Shown: positions 1-8,475, counted from the first letter of the stretch. The stretch is DNA of 48,914 bases from Nitrospirota bacterium (GCA_023382175.1 JAMCQB010000029.1:1-48914); one strand, 5' to 3'. Program-made: numbers and translations. The notes: generated from the letters alone by a model not told the origin.

Positions 1-25
1 TCCACCGAGGTCATCTGACAGATCA

Positions 26-53
26 TGACCGGAAGTGCAAAAACTTCCGGTCA
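26..53. repeat. Perfect 11-bp inverted repeat (hairpin)
   Basis: The arms at 26-36 and 43-53 (tgaccggaagt and its complement) pair perfectly around a 6-base loop. No T-run follows on either strand, so this does not look like an intrinsic terminator. It sits beside the direct repeats at 49-109 and may belong to the same mobile-element end. Confidence 0.5.
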
Positions 54-109
54 GTCTATTATGAGAGGGTCAGATTATTGTGAGAATTTGGGGTCAGAAT
101 AATGTGAGA
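49..109. repeat. Three degenerate 18-19 bp direct repeats, probable IS end
   Basis: Copies at 49-66, 67-85 and 91-109 share the pattern ggtcag-(A/T-rich 6-7)-tgaga; the last two match at 17 of 19 positions. Tandem repeats of this length are typical of transposase-binding ends of IS21-like elements, but no transposase gene lies in the window. The repeats cut into the 3' end of the RHS-like reading frame, which supports insertion followed by decay. Confidence 0.4.
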
Positions 110-368
110 CGTTACACCCTGTCTCTTTGTCCTTCTCCTTGCCGACGAACTTCTCGTTATTCTCAAGCGTGCCTGTTATTGATTGTTCTTCGCCGAACGG
201 CTTATAATCAGCCCTCCAGACCACGGTGCCATTCGCATCGGTCATCGCCAGCGGCGTCCCTGCCGGGTCGGTATGATAGAAAAAGACCTTTTCGTCGGCA
301 AAGACACTTAGTGATAAGGAGATAATTGTAATAACTATGACACTGAATAGCCCAAAAATCTTCTCCAT
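75..368 (-). pseudogene. Truncated RHS/YD-repeat secreted protein fragment
   Basis: The frame has 97 codons. Residues 1-24 are a Sec signal peptide (hydrophobic stretch, cleavage after VFA). An RHS core signature follows (HTDPAGTPLAMTDANG, then KPFGEE and FVGKEKDKETG). In full RHS proteins this segment leads into a GxRYYDP-type core end and a variable C-terminal toxin; here the match stops at ETG and the last 13 residues are read from the direct repeats at 67-109. A good ribosome binding site (AGGGGG, 6 bases before ATG) remains. It is either the 3' stub of a larger RHS gene given a new start or a decayed cassette. Toxin activity is unlikely because no effector domain is left. Confidence 0.55.
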
Positions 369-438
369 AATTTCCCCCTTTTGAAGAGATCCATGTTATG
401 TCAGTGATACCGTATCACAGTGTTTCGAAAAATGTCTA

Positions 439-472
439 AACATTTTGTCACTTTTATTCAACATTTTGTCAC
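439..472. repeat. Two 13-bp direct repeats (aacattttgtcac), 21-bp period
   Basis: Identical copies lie at 439-451 and 460-472, with a related half-site just upstream (aaatgtc). Spacing of two helical turns fits either regulator binding or a mobile-element end. The stretch 369-545 has no gene and lies between the RHS fragment and the regulator gene. Confidence 0.4.
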
Positions 473-545
473 AGGCGGTCCAGTATGAGAGACTGCTTCG
501 CTGTTATTGCAAAGACTTGGTGGGACAAACGGGAGAAGTGTTAAT

Positions 546-1334
546 TTACGATTGCAGGGAAGTCTCCTCGTCTTGTCGTTTCAATCTGTTTCTGTACTTA
601 CGGGGAGACATCCCGCATTCTTCCTTAAACACCCGCTCAAAATGGGTAACACTCTCGTAGCCCACAAGATTCGATATCTCCTGGATGCTTAAATCGGGAT
701 TCTTGAGAAGTCTGGCAGCGTTCTCGACCCTGACGTCCCTTAAATAAGTCTTGAAAGAGATTCCGAAACGGTCTTTGAATGCCCTGGTGAACTTATTTCT
801 GTTCATCTGTGTCATTCGGGTTATTTTCTCCCGCGTCAGTTCCCTCATATAATGTTCTTTTATATAGAGGGCAACTCCGTCCATTACGAATTCATCCCTC
901 TTTTCCAAGGTAAGTGGTTCCTCTGTAAACCTGCTTCCCCGAAGTATCTCCGACACCTTACCCAGGAGGTATTTAAAACATATCGGTTTTTTTATGTAGT
1001 CTACAACGCCTGACCTGAACGCCTTTATCACGAGTTCTTCGTGACCGTATGCAGTTATCAGTATTACGGGGATAGCCTGGTTTAATTCTCTTATTGCTTT
1101 CAGCACCTCGAAGCCGTCACCGTCCGGCAGGTCATAATCGAGGAGGGCGAGATCTATGGGATTCTTGAGATGACTGACCGCCTCGGAACACTTCGACGCC
1201 TCCAGGACGCCATATTCCCGTTCAAGGGTTCCCCTTATCATGTCCCTCACTACGGAGTCGTCTTCAACGAGCAGAACGGATTTCTTCTCCAACCTCTCCC
1301 CGTCAAGCCTCCCGGCTGTCTTCCAATCCGGCAT
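546..1334 (-). CDS. Response regulator with AraC-type DNA-binding domain
   Basis: 262 aa. The N-terminal receiver domain (about residues 18-135) has the acidic pair D25/D26 (VEDD), the phospho-acceptor D66 (LLDYDLPDGDG), T94 (LITAYG) and K116 (IKKP), so it should be phosphorylated by a histidine kinase. An AraC/XylS two-helix-turn-helix domain fills about residues 155-255 (FKTYLRDVRVENAARLL, then SVTHFERVFKEECGMSPRKYR). No sensor kinase is nearby, so this is an orphan regulator with unknown partner and targets. No clear ribosome binding site precedes the ATG; a TTG at codon 15, behind GGGGAG, is another possible start. It has its own promoter (1402-1431) downstream of cdd. Confidence 0.85.
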   Translation of the reverse strand: MPDWKTAGRLDGERLEKKSVLLVEDDSVVRDMIRGTLEREYGVLEASKCSEAVSHLKNPIDLALLDYDLPDGDGFEVLKAIRELNQAIPVILITAYGHEELVIKAFRSGVVDYIKKPICFKYLLGKVSEILRGSRFTEEPLTLEKRDEFVMDGVALYIKEHYMRELTREKITRMTQMNRNKFTRAFKDRFGISFKTYLRDVRVENAARLLKNPDLSIQEISNLVGYESVTHFERVFKEECGMSPRKYRNRLKRQDEETSLQS

Positions 1335-1401
1335 GATGCGATTGCTGAAGGTGATTCAACGGTAGCTTTCCTGATCCGGCCCCCCACCGGAAAGGTATAT
1401 A

Positions 1402-1431
1402 TTTATAGCAACCTCTTTCGTTATCTGTCAA
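1402..1431 (-). promoter_or_regulatory. Sigma-70-type promoter for the REC-AraC gene
   Basis: On the minus strand a perfect -35 TTGACA (1426-1431) and a -10 TATAAA (1402-1407) are separated by 18 bases. It lies between the cdd stop and the regulator gene and points at the regulator. Confidence 0.6.
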
Positions 1432-1439
1432 GGGGGGAT

Positions 1440-1458
1440 ATCGGGATTTTATCCCGAT
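1440..1458. repeat. 8-bp inverted repeat just after cdd
   Basis: ATCGGGAT (1440-1447) and ATCCCGAT (1451-1458) pair perfectly around a 3-base loop. The T-run (ctttt) is on the plus-strand side, where no gene points toward it. It may still mark the 3' end of the cdd message. Confidence 0.35.
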
Positions 1459-1461
1459 CTT

Positions 1462-1848
1462 TTACCGCTTGAACGTATAGGGAAGGAGTTCCTGAACCGA
1501 ATATTTTTTGATACCCTTATCAGATACCAGATATATTTCTATATCAGGGGCGAATTCGGCAAGCATCTGCCTGCACCCTCCGCAGGGGAAGCAGTATCTT
1601 CCGTCACCTGATACAATGCCCATAGCCTTAAAATCCCTTTCACCTTCTGTCAATGCCTTTATGAGGGCGGACCTCTCGGCGCAGAAACTGAGCATCAGGG
1701 AAGGGTTTTCGATGTTGCATCCACGATATATTCTGCCGCCATCAGTCACAAGGGCAGCGCCGACAGTGAAGCCGGAATAGGGCGCAATGGCATGCTTCTT
1801 TGCCTCTTCAGCCTCTTTTATTAATGTATCAACGTCAACAGGAAGCAT
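1462..1848 (-). CDS. cdd: Cytidine deaminase
   Basis: 128 aa, the normal length of the small tetrameric homologues. It hydrolyses cytidine/deoxycytidine to uridine/deoxyuridine in pyrimidine salvage. The zinc site is complete: the CAE motif (FCAERSAL) supplies one cysteine and the catalytic glutamate, and PCGGCRQ supplies two more cysteines. The N-terminal substrate motif (APYSGFTVGAAL) and GCNIEN are also present. It lies 103 bp downstream of the TPR gene across a repeat array and ends at a stem without a U-tract (1440-1458). Confidence 0.95.
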   Translation of the reverse strand: MLPVDVDTLIKEAEEAKKHAIAPYSGFTVGAALVTDGGRIYRGCNIENPSLMLSFCAERSALIKALTEGERDFKAMGIVSGDGRYCFPCGGCRQMLAEFAPDIEIYLVSDKGIKKYSVQELLPYTFKR

Positions 1849-1860
1849 AAATAAAAGAAA

Positions 1861-1951
1861 TCAGAGGTTAAGGTCAAGGTTAAGGTTGAGAATCTTATCT
1901 GAGTTAAGTCTTCGTTTCAGTCTTAATCTTAACCTCAGCCTCAACCTGTTA
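1861..1951. repeat. 6-bp-periodic array with inverted partner arm
   Basis: The first arm repeats a ggttaa/ggtcaa-like hexamer four times; the second arm (about 1919-1947) repeats the complementary tcttaa/cctcaa type. The arms can fold on each other. Same architecture as the 7- and 8-bp arrays elsewhere in the window. Confidence 0.6.
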
Positions 1952-2683
1952 TTAATAATTCATTATCTCTAACAGGTCTTCCATATCCTTTTCTTCGTCG
2001 CCTTTAAGAAGCAGCTTCTTTTCCCTCATATCGTTTATGGCCTTTTCCCTGTTCCCCCGGTAGGCAGGGTACATATCCACAGCCTTTTTCAGGGCGGTGG
2101 CGGCATCCCCGTATCTTCCCAGGGCGTTGAAACAGAGGGCAAGCCCGTAATAGGGCAGATGAAAATCGGAATTTCTCTTTATCGCCTCCCGATAGGCATC
2201 TATTGCATCATCATATCTCTTTATCCTGTAGTATGCCCTCCCCAGATTGTTGAATGCCTTGTCTGTGTTCCGGTAAAGGGGATTCGCAATGGCAGCCTTA
2301 TAGGAACTCACGGCCTCATCGTACTTCCCGAGCTTTTCATAGGCGACCCCGAGATTGTTTGATGCCTCCGAGAAGTTTTTGTCCACCGTGAGGGACCTCT
2401 GGAAATAGTCTATGGCCTTGGGATAGTCCTCGAGTTTCAGAAGGTAGATGACACCGATGCCGTTGAGGACCTCCTTGTCATTGGGGTTAAGTTCCAGGGC
2501 TTTCTGGAACTCCACAAAGGCCGGCTGGATATTATTGTCATTGAGATAGGATATGCCCAACTGGTAGTGGGCTGATGCCTTTTGGACCTTATCCTCACTG
2601 GACGTGGTGGCACAGGCCCCCAGGAACAGAAGGGGCATGAAGGTTAAAACAACCAGTTCGCAGACGAATTTCTGTCTTTTCAT
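1952..2683 (-). CDS. TPR-repeat lipoprotein
   Basis: 243 aa. A lipoprotein signal peptide ends in the lipobox LGAC with the lipidated Cys24, so the mature protein is membrane-anchored on the periplasmic side. About five or six tetratricopeptide repeats (residues 37-220) follow, with motifs such as AHYQLGISYLNDNN, ALELNPNDKEVLNGIG and AFNNLGRAYYRIKRYDDAI. The size and layout resemble the PilF/PilW pilotin-like TPR lipoproteins that help assemble type IV pili, but no pilus gene is adjacent, so a generic scaffold role is as far as the sequence goes. It follows mfd by 49 bp and may be co-transcribed. Confidence 0.85.
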   Translation of the reverse strand: MKRQKFVCELVVLTFMPLLFLGACATTSSEDKVQKASAHYQLGISYLNDNNIQPAFVEFQKALELNPNDKEVLNGIGVIYLLKLEDYPKAIDYFQRSLTVDKNFSEASNNLGVAYEKLGKYDEAVSSYKAAIANPLYRNTDKAFNNLGRAYYRIKRYDDAIDAYREAIKRNSDFHLPYYGLALCFNALGRYGDAATALKKAVDMYPAYRGNREKAINDMREKKLLLKGDEEKDMEDLLEIMNY

Positions 2684-2732
2684 ATCGTTTACTAAAATTA
2701 TCAGAAAGTCGTGAACAAGTAAAGAGGAATCT

Positions 2733-5700
2733 TCAGGCGTTCAGGGCCGACATTGCCCGATGGATTGCCTTATAGGACTCGTCCCCGGGAAGTCCCTTGA
2801 AACTGAATTCAAACCCGTCCTTGTGGAATCGAATCCCCTGGAAGGTCTTCTGGAGCCCGAATATCTGATCAGGTCTCACAGGTGTTCCTTCTGCAAAGAC
2901 AAACCTTGCCTTTCCATCAGTCTCGGAAATTCTGGTAATGAGAAGCTTCCTCGCCATGACCTTCAGCCTCATGATTTCAAGGAGGTTTCCGACCTCATCC
3001 GGCAGAACCCCAAAGCGGTCCTTCATCTCTGATTCCATATCTTCAAGATCCTCCATGTTCTTTGCATTGGCTATCCGCCTGTACACACTTAACCGGACGG
3101 TCATGTCTTCAATATAGCTTTCCGGAATGAGGGCCGCCACCTTCAGGGTGATGGACGGTTCTATCTCCTCTTTCACCTCCAGGCCCTTCAGCTCTGCAAC
3201 GGCATTTTCGAGCATCTCCACATACATGTCGAATCCCACGGCATGGATGTGTCCTGACTGTTCAGCGCCCAGGAGGTTCCCGGCACCCCTCATCTCCAGA
3301 TCTTTCATGGCCAGCCTGAACCCGGCCCCGAGATAGCTCATCTCCCTGATCGCCTGGAGCCTCTTTTTCGCTTCCTCGGTGATACTATCCATCCCCGGCA
3401 CAAGGAAATATGCATACGCCCTCACATTGCTCCTTCCGACCCTCCCCCTGAGTTGATAGAGGTCTGAGAGCCCTATCTTGTCGGCCCGGTCTATGATGAT
3501 GGTATTGGCGGTGGGGATATCAATGCCGGAACCGATGATGGTCGTGGAAACCAGCACATCGATCTCCCTTTTGATGAACTTCAGCATAACCTCTTCGAGC
3601 CTTTTCTCCGCCATCTGGCCATGGCCAACGGCAAAACGTGCATCCGGCAGGAGCCGCTTCAGCAGATCAGCCATCTTTTCGATGTCATATACTGTGTTAT
3701 GCACAAAGAGGACCTGGCCGCTCCGCTGGAGTTCCCTTTCTATGGCCTCCTTTATCAGACCTTGATCAAAAACCACCACAACGCTCCTCACCGCAAGCCT
3801 CTCTTCAGGAGGCGTCTCGATGATGCTCATTCCCCTGATCCCCGAAAGGGCCATGTGGAGCGTCCGCGGGATGGGAGTGGCGGTCATGCTCAGGACATCC
3901 ACACCTTTTTTCAGTTCCTTGATCTTCTCCTTCTGGGCAACGCCGAACCTGTGCTCCTCATCAATGATCAGAAGGCCGAGATCGCTGAAGGAGATATCCT
4001 TCCGGAGAAGGCCGTGGGTGCCGATGATGATATCGATCTCGCCCTTTGCCAGTGACCTTATGGTGAGCTCCTGCTCCTTCTTTGATTTGAACCTGCTCAG
4101 GTAATCTATTCTTACCGGAAATCCCGAAAACCTGCTTTTGAACGTGAGATAATGCTGCTCGCACAAAATGGTGGTAGGCACCAGGACCGCAACCTGTTTG
4201 CCGTCATACACAGCCTTGAATGCTGCCCTCATGGCTACCTCAGTCTTCCCGTACCCCACATCACCGCATAAAAGCCTCTCCATGGGCCTTTCCGACTCCA
4301 TGTCACGGCTGATCTCTTCTACGGCCTTTATCTGGTCAGGCGTCTCTTCATAGGGAAAGAATTCATGGAACTCCCTGTGAAGTTCTGTATCGAGGCTGAA
4401 GGAGAAACTGTTCGTCACTTCCCTTTCCGCATAGAGTCTGAGGAGCTTTTCTGCCATCTCCTTGACGGCCCTCCTGACTTTTTCCCTCCTCCTCTGCCAT
4501 GTCTTTCCGCCAAGACGGTCGAGGGAATGAGACATCCCCTCCTCTGCGCTGTATTTCTTTATCCTGTCGATGTTGTAAAGGGGGATATAGAGCCTGTCAC
4601 CGCCGGCATATTCAAGGACCATGAGGTCCCCTTCCAGGTCGTGTGTTTCCTCCTTCCTGATGCCGATGAATCTTCCTATGCCGTGGTCCCTGTGAACCAC
4701 GAAATCACCCGGGGCGATGTCCTCCATGGAAGTGAGCAGATGGGATACCTTTGATTTCTTCAGCGGCCTGTACAGGGGCCTTTCGCCGAAGATCTCTTTT
4801 TCCGTGAGAACCAGAAGGCCGGGGAGGAAAAAGCCTGATGAGAGCTTCCCCTTTGTTATGGCAACAACGCCTTCGTATGTCACGAGTTCTCCGCTGTCGA
4901 TTACGGGCGCAATAACGCCGCCATCAAAGAGAATATCCTTCACCCTCTCAGCCTGGCCCTCTGAAGAGGAAACAATGATCACCCGGTTGTCCCTGCTGAG
5001 GGACGATACCGCATGGGGGATATCGTCGAGGGATCTCCTCTCATCAGGGTATATCCCCAGCCCCCTCAGCGAGAGAAGCCCTGCGTCGTACCCTTCGCCC
5101 TTAATGTCAAACCTTGAGAGGTGAACGGAATTGTCCGGGACAGAAGATGGATCATCAAATCCTTCTTGTTCCTCTCTAACCCCTCCTTGCCCCCCCTTAG
5201 CAAGGGGGGGATGGGGGGGTGAAAGGGGAGGGTGATGATCTACAAAAAACTGCGCGGCATTGACGAGAGACGTTATCCTCGTTTCTCTGGAGGGAGGCGA
5301 GGCGGGAAGAACGAGAATATGTTCGACCTTGCCGATAGAGCGCTGGGTGTCTATGTCAAAGGACTTTATCTGTTCGATCTCATCCCCGAAAAATTCTATT
5401 CTCAGGGGGTATTCCGTGGTTGACGGGAAGACGTCCAGCAGCCACCCCTTTGTGCTGTATTCGCCCTTTTCGAGCACAATGGAGACTCTCCGGTATCCGA
5501 GGGTTCTAAGACGCTTCTCCACGACGTCCCGCTCCATTTCCTTTCCCGTTTCAAACACGAGGGAGTTCCTTCTCAGTTCTTCCGGAAGCCATACCGGCGC
5601 GTTCATGCCGTTGGCAGAGGTTACGATGGAATCTTTTTCCGTGACCTCATGGACAACCTGAGCCCTTCTCCCGGAAACTTCAGGCCCATTGGGTTCAGGA

Positions 5701-5918
5701 AGGAAGTGTATTTTTCTTTGAGCACTACCGAACATGGTCAGGAAAAACCGGATATCGTCAAAGAGACGTGATGCGGCCTCTTCTGTCTGCTCAGCCACAA
5801 TAAAGGGCTCCTCCTGCAGGCTCAGGAACAGAGCCACCGAGGAGCCTGCAAGGTTGTAAATGTGAGCAGTGCCTTGCGGTATGCTGAAGAAATTCCTAAT
5901 GTCGGAAATTGATATCAT
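2733..5918 (-). CDS. mfd: Transcription-repair coupling factor Mfd
   Basis: 1061 aa. This ATP-driven translocase removes RNA polymerase stalled at DNA lesions and recruits UvrA. Visible in order: the UvrB-like N-terminal region, the RNA-polymerase-interacting module around residues 400-460 (APGDFVVHRDHGIGRFIG), helicase motif I (GDVGYGKTEVAMRA), motif II (IIDEEHRFGV), motif III (TATPIPRTL), motif VI (QLRGRVGRS) and the C-terminal TRCF domain. It is somewhat shorter than the E. coli protein of about 1150 aa. Residues about 228-250 are a proline/glycine-rich insert (PPHPPLAKGGQGG) translated from a palindromic repeat. The start has no strong ribosome binding site. Confidence 0.97.
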   Translation of the reverse strand: MISISDIRNFFSIPQGTAHIYNLAGSSVALFLSLQEEPFIVAEQTEEAASRLFDDIRFFLTMFGSAQRKIHFLPEPNGPEVSGRRAQVVHEVTEKDSIVTSANGMNAPVWLPEELRRNSLVFETGKEMERDVVEKRLRTLGYRRVSIVLEKGEYSTKGWLLDVFPSTTEYPLRIEFFGDEIEQIKSFDIDTQRSIGKVEHILVLPASPPSRETRITSLVNAAQFFVDHHPPLSPPHPPLAKGGQGGVREEQEGFDDPSSVPDNSVHLSRFDIKGEGYDAGLLSLRGLGIYPDERRSLDDIPHAVSSLSRDNRVIIVSSSEGQAERVKDILFDGGVIAPVIDSGELVTYEGVVAITKGKLSSGFFLPGLLVLTEKEIFGERPLYRPLKKSKVSHLLTSMEDIAPGDFVVHRDHGIGRFIGIRKEETHDLEGDLMVLEYAGGDRLYIPLYNIDRIKKYSAEEGMSHSLDRLGGKTWQRRREKVRRAVKEMAEKLLRLYAEREVTNSFSFSLDTELHREFHEFFPYEETPDQIKAVEEISRDMESERPMERLLCGDVGYGKTEVAMRAAFKAVYDGKQVAVLVPTTILCEQHYLTFKSRFSGFPVRIDYLSRFKSKKEQELTIRSLAKGEIDIIIGTHGLLRKDISFSDLGLLIIDEEHRFGVAQKEKIKELKKGVDVLSMTATPIPRTLHMALSGIRGMSIIETPPEERLAVRSVVVVFDQGLIKEAIERELQRSGQVLFVHNTVYDIEKMADLLKRLLPDARFAVGHGQMAEKRLEEVMLKFIKREIDVLVSTTIIGSGIDIPTANTIIIDRADKIGLSDLYQLRGRVGRSNVRAYAYFLVPGMDSITEEAKKRLQAIREMSYLGAGFRLAMKDLEMRGAGNLLGAEQSGHIHAVGFDMYVEMLENAVAELKGLEVKEEIEPSITLKVAALIPESYIEDMTVRLSVYRRIANAKNMEDLEDMESEMKDRFGVLPDEVGNLLEIMRLKVMARKLLITRISETDGKARFVFAEGTPVRPDQIFGLQKTFQGIRFHKDGFEFSFKGLPGDESYKAIHRAMSALNA
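5171..5232. repeat. C/G-rich palindromic repeat inside mfd
   Basis: The core is CCCCCCCTT (5190-5198), loop AGC, AAGGGGGGG (5202-5210), flanked by C/T-rich and G-rich tails. A second copy of the core is at 8513-8533 between genes. It is read in frame as a P/G-rich peptide in Mfd. Confidence 0.8.
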
Positions 5919-6140
5919 TTTGTTCTCTCTGTGCCATGGCTCCCTGAAAAAAATTTACCCCGGGTTTCTTGCTCACTACCACAAAACTTGTTTCACCGAT
6001 CTCAGACAATCAAACCTCACATTTGTCGATGCGGACTATGGTAAATTTTTTGAAGGGGACTATGGCACAGAATGAAAGTCAATTCTCTGTATCTCAAGGA
6101 CAGTGGGAGTACGACGGTTGGCCTTATATTCAAGGGAAAA

Positions 6141-6602
6141 TCAGACTCCAAGCTTCTTTATCTTCTCTATGATCTCCGTGGTCGATACCCCTTTGATGTA
6201 CGGCAGGCTGCGGGTGTCGAAAACAATATCGGAGCCGACAATCTCCTCCCTTTTCCAGTCCCCTCCCTTCACCAGCACATCAGGCTTCAGGAGCTTGATC
6301 AGTTCATAGGGAGTATCTTCTCCAAACATGGTGACGAAATCCACCATATGGAGGCTCGCAACCACTTCTGCCCGTTGCCCTTCAGGGGTTACCGGTCTTC
6401 CCGGTTTGATCCTCGACACGGAACAGTCCGTGTTCAGCGCCACAACAAGAACATCACCCAGGCTTCTTGCTTCCCTCAAATACCTCACATGGCCTATGTG
6501 GATGATATCAAAACAGCCATTGGTAAAGACTACCCTTTTGCCGGCGGCCTTTGCAGTATCCACAGCCTCTTTCAGTTCATTCCATCCCAGTATCCGACCC
6601 AT
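6141..6602 (-). CDS. rfaE2: RfaE2-type D-glycero-beta-D-manno-heptose 1-phosphate adenylyltransferase
   Basis: 153 aa, equal to the adenylyltransferase half of HldE as a stand-alone protein. It would transfer AMP from ATP to heptose 1-phosphate to make ADP-heptose for the lipopolysaccharide inner core, implying a Gram-negative envelope. The cytidylyltransferase-fold signature is clear: FTNGCFDIIHIGHVRYL (the TNGCFD and HxGH motifs bind nucleotide), then VVALNTDCSV, PGRPVTPEGQRAEV and GVSTTEII. The kinase half (HldE-N/RfaE1) is not in the window. The gene is 77 bp downstream of the NUDIX gene, across a 7-bp array. Confidence 0.9.
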   Translation of the reverse strand: MGRILGWNELKEAVDTAKAAGKRVVFTNGCFDIIHIGHVRYLREARSLGDVLVVALNTDCSVSRIKPGRPVTPEGQRAEVVASLHMVDFVTMFGEDTPYELIKLLKPDVLVKGGDWKREEIVGSDIVFDTRSLPYIKGVSTTEIIEKIKKLGV

Positions 6603-6605
6603 ATC

Positions 6606-6680
6606 AGTAACGCGTAACGCGTAACGTGTAACGTGTAACGAAGACTAACAACTTGTCGCTCGTCGCTTGTCACTTGTTAC
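6606..6680. repeat. 7-bp-periodic array with second, different arm
   Basis: The first arm (6606-6642) is about five copies of taacgcg/taacgtg at exact 7-bp spacing. The second arm (6651-6680) is four copies of an acttgtc/gcttgtc heptamer. Together they fill the gap between rfaE2 and the NUDIX gene. Confidence 0.75.
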
Positions 6681-7117
6681 TATTTTAAAAGCAGCTCCTT
6701 TGCCTTCCGGACGATCTCCCTGTCACCCTTATAGCTTACCCTGTTCAGCGCCTCTTCCAGGGGAAACCATTCTGCAGCGTCCACCTCCCAGTTGTGGTCT
6801 GATGTGCTGCCGCTCACGTACTCAATCAGATAGAAGTGCACCGTTTTCCTGCACTTTGCATTATCCTCTTTAATATAGTACCAGTAGGAGATATCCCCTA
6901 TCTTTTCCACGATCCTGCCGGAAAGCCCTGTCTCCTCCCTCACCTCCCTCACTGCGGTGTCCGAGGCTTCCTCACCCTTTTCTACGATCCCCTTGGGCAG
7001 GGACCAGACCTTGCCGTCCTTCACCGCCACAAGAGCGATCTCCAGGGTATTTTCCGGAGTCTTCCTGAATATCACGCCTCCTGAGGAGACCTGTGTTTTT
7101 ATGGTTGCAGGCCTCAT
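6680..7117 (-). CDS. NUDIX hydrolase (Ap4A/MutT-like)
   Basis: 145 aa. The Nudix box G-x5-E-x7-REUxEExGU is complete (GIVEKGEEASDTAVREVREE, then TGL), giving Mg-dependent hydrolysis of a nucleoside diphosphate linked to another group. The N-terminal SSGGVIFRK strand and KVWSLPKG before the box resemble bacterial Ap4A hydrolase/ADP-ribose pyrophosphatase homologues; the substrate cannot be fixed from sequence. The start codon shares one base with the rseP stop (TAATG), so the two genes are translationally coupled. Confidence 0.9.
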   Translation of the reverse strand: MRPATIKTQVSSGGVIFRKTPENTLEIALVAVKDGKVWSLPKGIVEKGEEASDTAVREVREETGLSGRIVEKIGDISYWYYIKEDNAKCRKTVHFYLIEYVSGSTSDHNWEVDAAEWFPLEEALNRVSYKGDREIVRKAKELLLK

Positions 7118-8460
7118 TACGGCATCATCTTCCCGGTGATGAGCCTCATGATATCGTTATAGAAGGCAAAGATCATCAGGGTGATGATCACTGCCAGCCC
7201 CGCCCTCTGGGCGATCATGATGACCTTTTCACTCACGGGTTTCCTCCGCGCCGCTTCGATCAGGAGGAACAGCACATGACCTCCGTCGAGCATCGGGATA
7301 GGGAGGAGGTTCAGTACGCCGAGATTGATGCTGATAACCGCCAGGAACGTGAAGAAGCTCAATGGCCCGTGGGCAGCCTGCTGCCCTGCCATCTGGAAAA
7401 TGAGTATGGGTCCGCCGATGGTCTCCGCAGGGATGATGCGCTGGATGAGCTTTACGATGGAAACCACCGTGAGCGCCGAAACATCCCAGGTCCTCATCAC
7501 TCCAAAGCGGATGGCCTCCACAGGACCATACCTCTTTATGAAATCGTTTCCCAGAGGCCTTACCCCGATGAGGCCGATCTCTTTCTTCTCTCCGCCGGGA
7601 CCGGTGAAGGCGCTCTTCTCAGGGGTTATGGTAACCTCCGTAAGACGGTCGCCCCTCTTTATCCTGAACTTCAGCGGTTTTCCGGGACTCTCATGGATGA
7701 TTGCGGTCATATCCTGCCACGTCTTAAGGGCAGCGCCCTCTATCTCCACGATCCTGTCGCCTTTTTGAAGTCCCGCCTTCTCAGCAGGGGAGCCTTTCGT
7801 CACTTCCCCGACGTCAGGGTAAAGGAGGGGGGAGATGCCGATATTCCAGACTTCCCTGCTCTCGCCGAACATGTCCTTTTCAGACTTTTTCTCCGGGGTT
7901 ACGGAAAGCTCTTTGACCGCTTCTCCTCTTTTTATCGTAAAGAGAAGTGTTTTCCCCTGGTTTTTGTTCATGAACGACTCTATTTCATCCCAGCTTTTCA
8001 CTGCACTTCCGTCGATCGCCATAACCCGGTCACCCGTCATGAGACCGGCCCTGGCAGCAGGGGAGTTTTCCGCAACCTTTCCAATGTCAGGGTAGGGAAC
8101 GGGAACGCCTGAAGCGGATATCAGGGCAAATACAAGAGCGGCAAAAAGAATATTGAAGACGGGACCGGAGAGCACGATGAGGATCCTCTTCCCCACCGGC
8201 TGAAAGTTATACGCCCTTGCCCTGTCCTCCGCCGAAATCTCGTCCCCGGTTTCCTCACCCAGCATCTTCACATATCCGCCCAGGGGAACCGCAGAGATCA
8301 AATATTCGGTATCCCCGTATTTTTTCCCCACGACTCTGGGGCCGAATCCCAGGGAAAACTTCAGGACCTTCACCTTCGCCAGCTTTGCAAAGAGAAAATG
8401 GCCCAGTTCATGCACAAAGATAAGAATGCCCAGAAGTATGAGTGCGTAAAAAATTGTCAT
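7117..8460 (-). CDS. rseP: RseP-family site-2 zinc metalloprotease
   Basis: 447 aa. This inner-membrane intramembrane protease cleaves membrane-anchored regulators such as anti-sigma factors, and remnant signal peptides. The zinc-binding HELGH motif is in the first transmembrane helix (H17, E18, H21); the third-ligand motif LDGGH lies near residue 380. Two PDZ domains sit between them (about 125-190 and 215-280; AENSPAARAGLMTGDRV and TKGSPAEKAGLQKGDRI). C-terminal helices close the protein. The length matches the E. coli protein (450 aa). The position after uppS-cdsA-dxr is the classic bacterial order, here with a 96-bp repeat-filled gap after dxr. Confidence 0.96.
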   Translation of the reverse strand: MTIFYALILLGILIFVHELGHFLFAKLAKVKVLKFSLGFGPRVVGKKYGDTEYLISAVPLGGYVKMLGEETGDEISAEDRARAYNFQPVGKRILIVLSGPVFNILFAALVFALISASGVPVPYPDIGKVAENSPAARAGLMTGDRVMAIDGSAVKSWDEIESFMNKNQGKTLLFTIKRGEAVKELSVTPEKKSEKDMFGESREVWNIGISPLLYPDVGEVTKGSPAEKAGLQKGDRIVEIEGAALKTWQDMTAIIHESPGKPLKFRIKRGDRLTEVTITPEKSAFTGPGGEKKEIGLIGVRPLGNDFIKRYGPVEAIRFGVMRTWDVSALTVVSIVKLIQRIIPAETIGGPILIFQMAGQQAAHGPLSFFTFLAVISINLGVLNLLPIPMLDGGHVLFLLIEAARRKPVSEKVIMIAQRAGLAVIITLMIFAFYNDIMRLITGKMMP

Positions 8461-8475
8461 TGTATCTCCTTAAAA

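Noticed and set aside
1440-1458. Intrinsic terminator of cdd
   Set aside because: The T-run lies on the wrong side for the minus strand; kept only as an inverted repeat.
5969-6172. Small plus-strand frame between rfaE2 and mfd (contains MAQNESQFSVSQGQWEYDGW)
   Set aside because: A weak Shine-Dalgarno precedes an internal ATG, but the frame overlaps the rfaE2 end and matches no family I recognise. Too little support.
6606-6680. CRISPR-like array
   Set aside because: Repeats are 7 bp with no spacers. The same holds for the other short-period arrays. No cas gene is present.
7093-8112. Long open frame of 339 codons on the plus strand opposite rseP
   Set aside because: It is antisense to a fully conserved RseP, its composition is that of a mirror frame (His/Arg/Asp-rich without domain), and it has no recognisable start signal or family.
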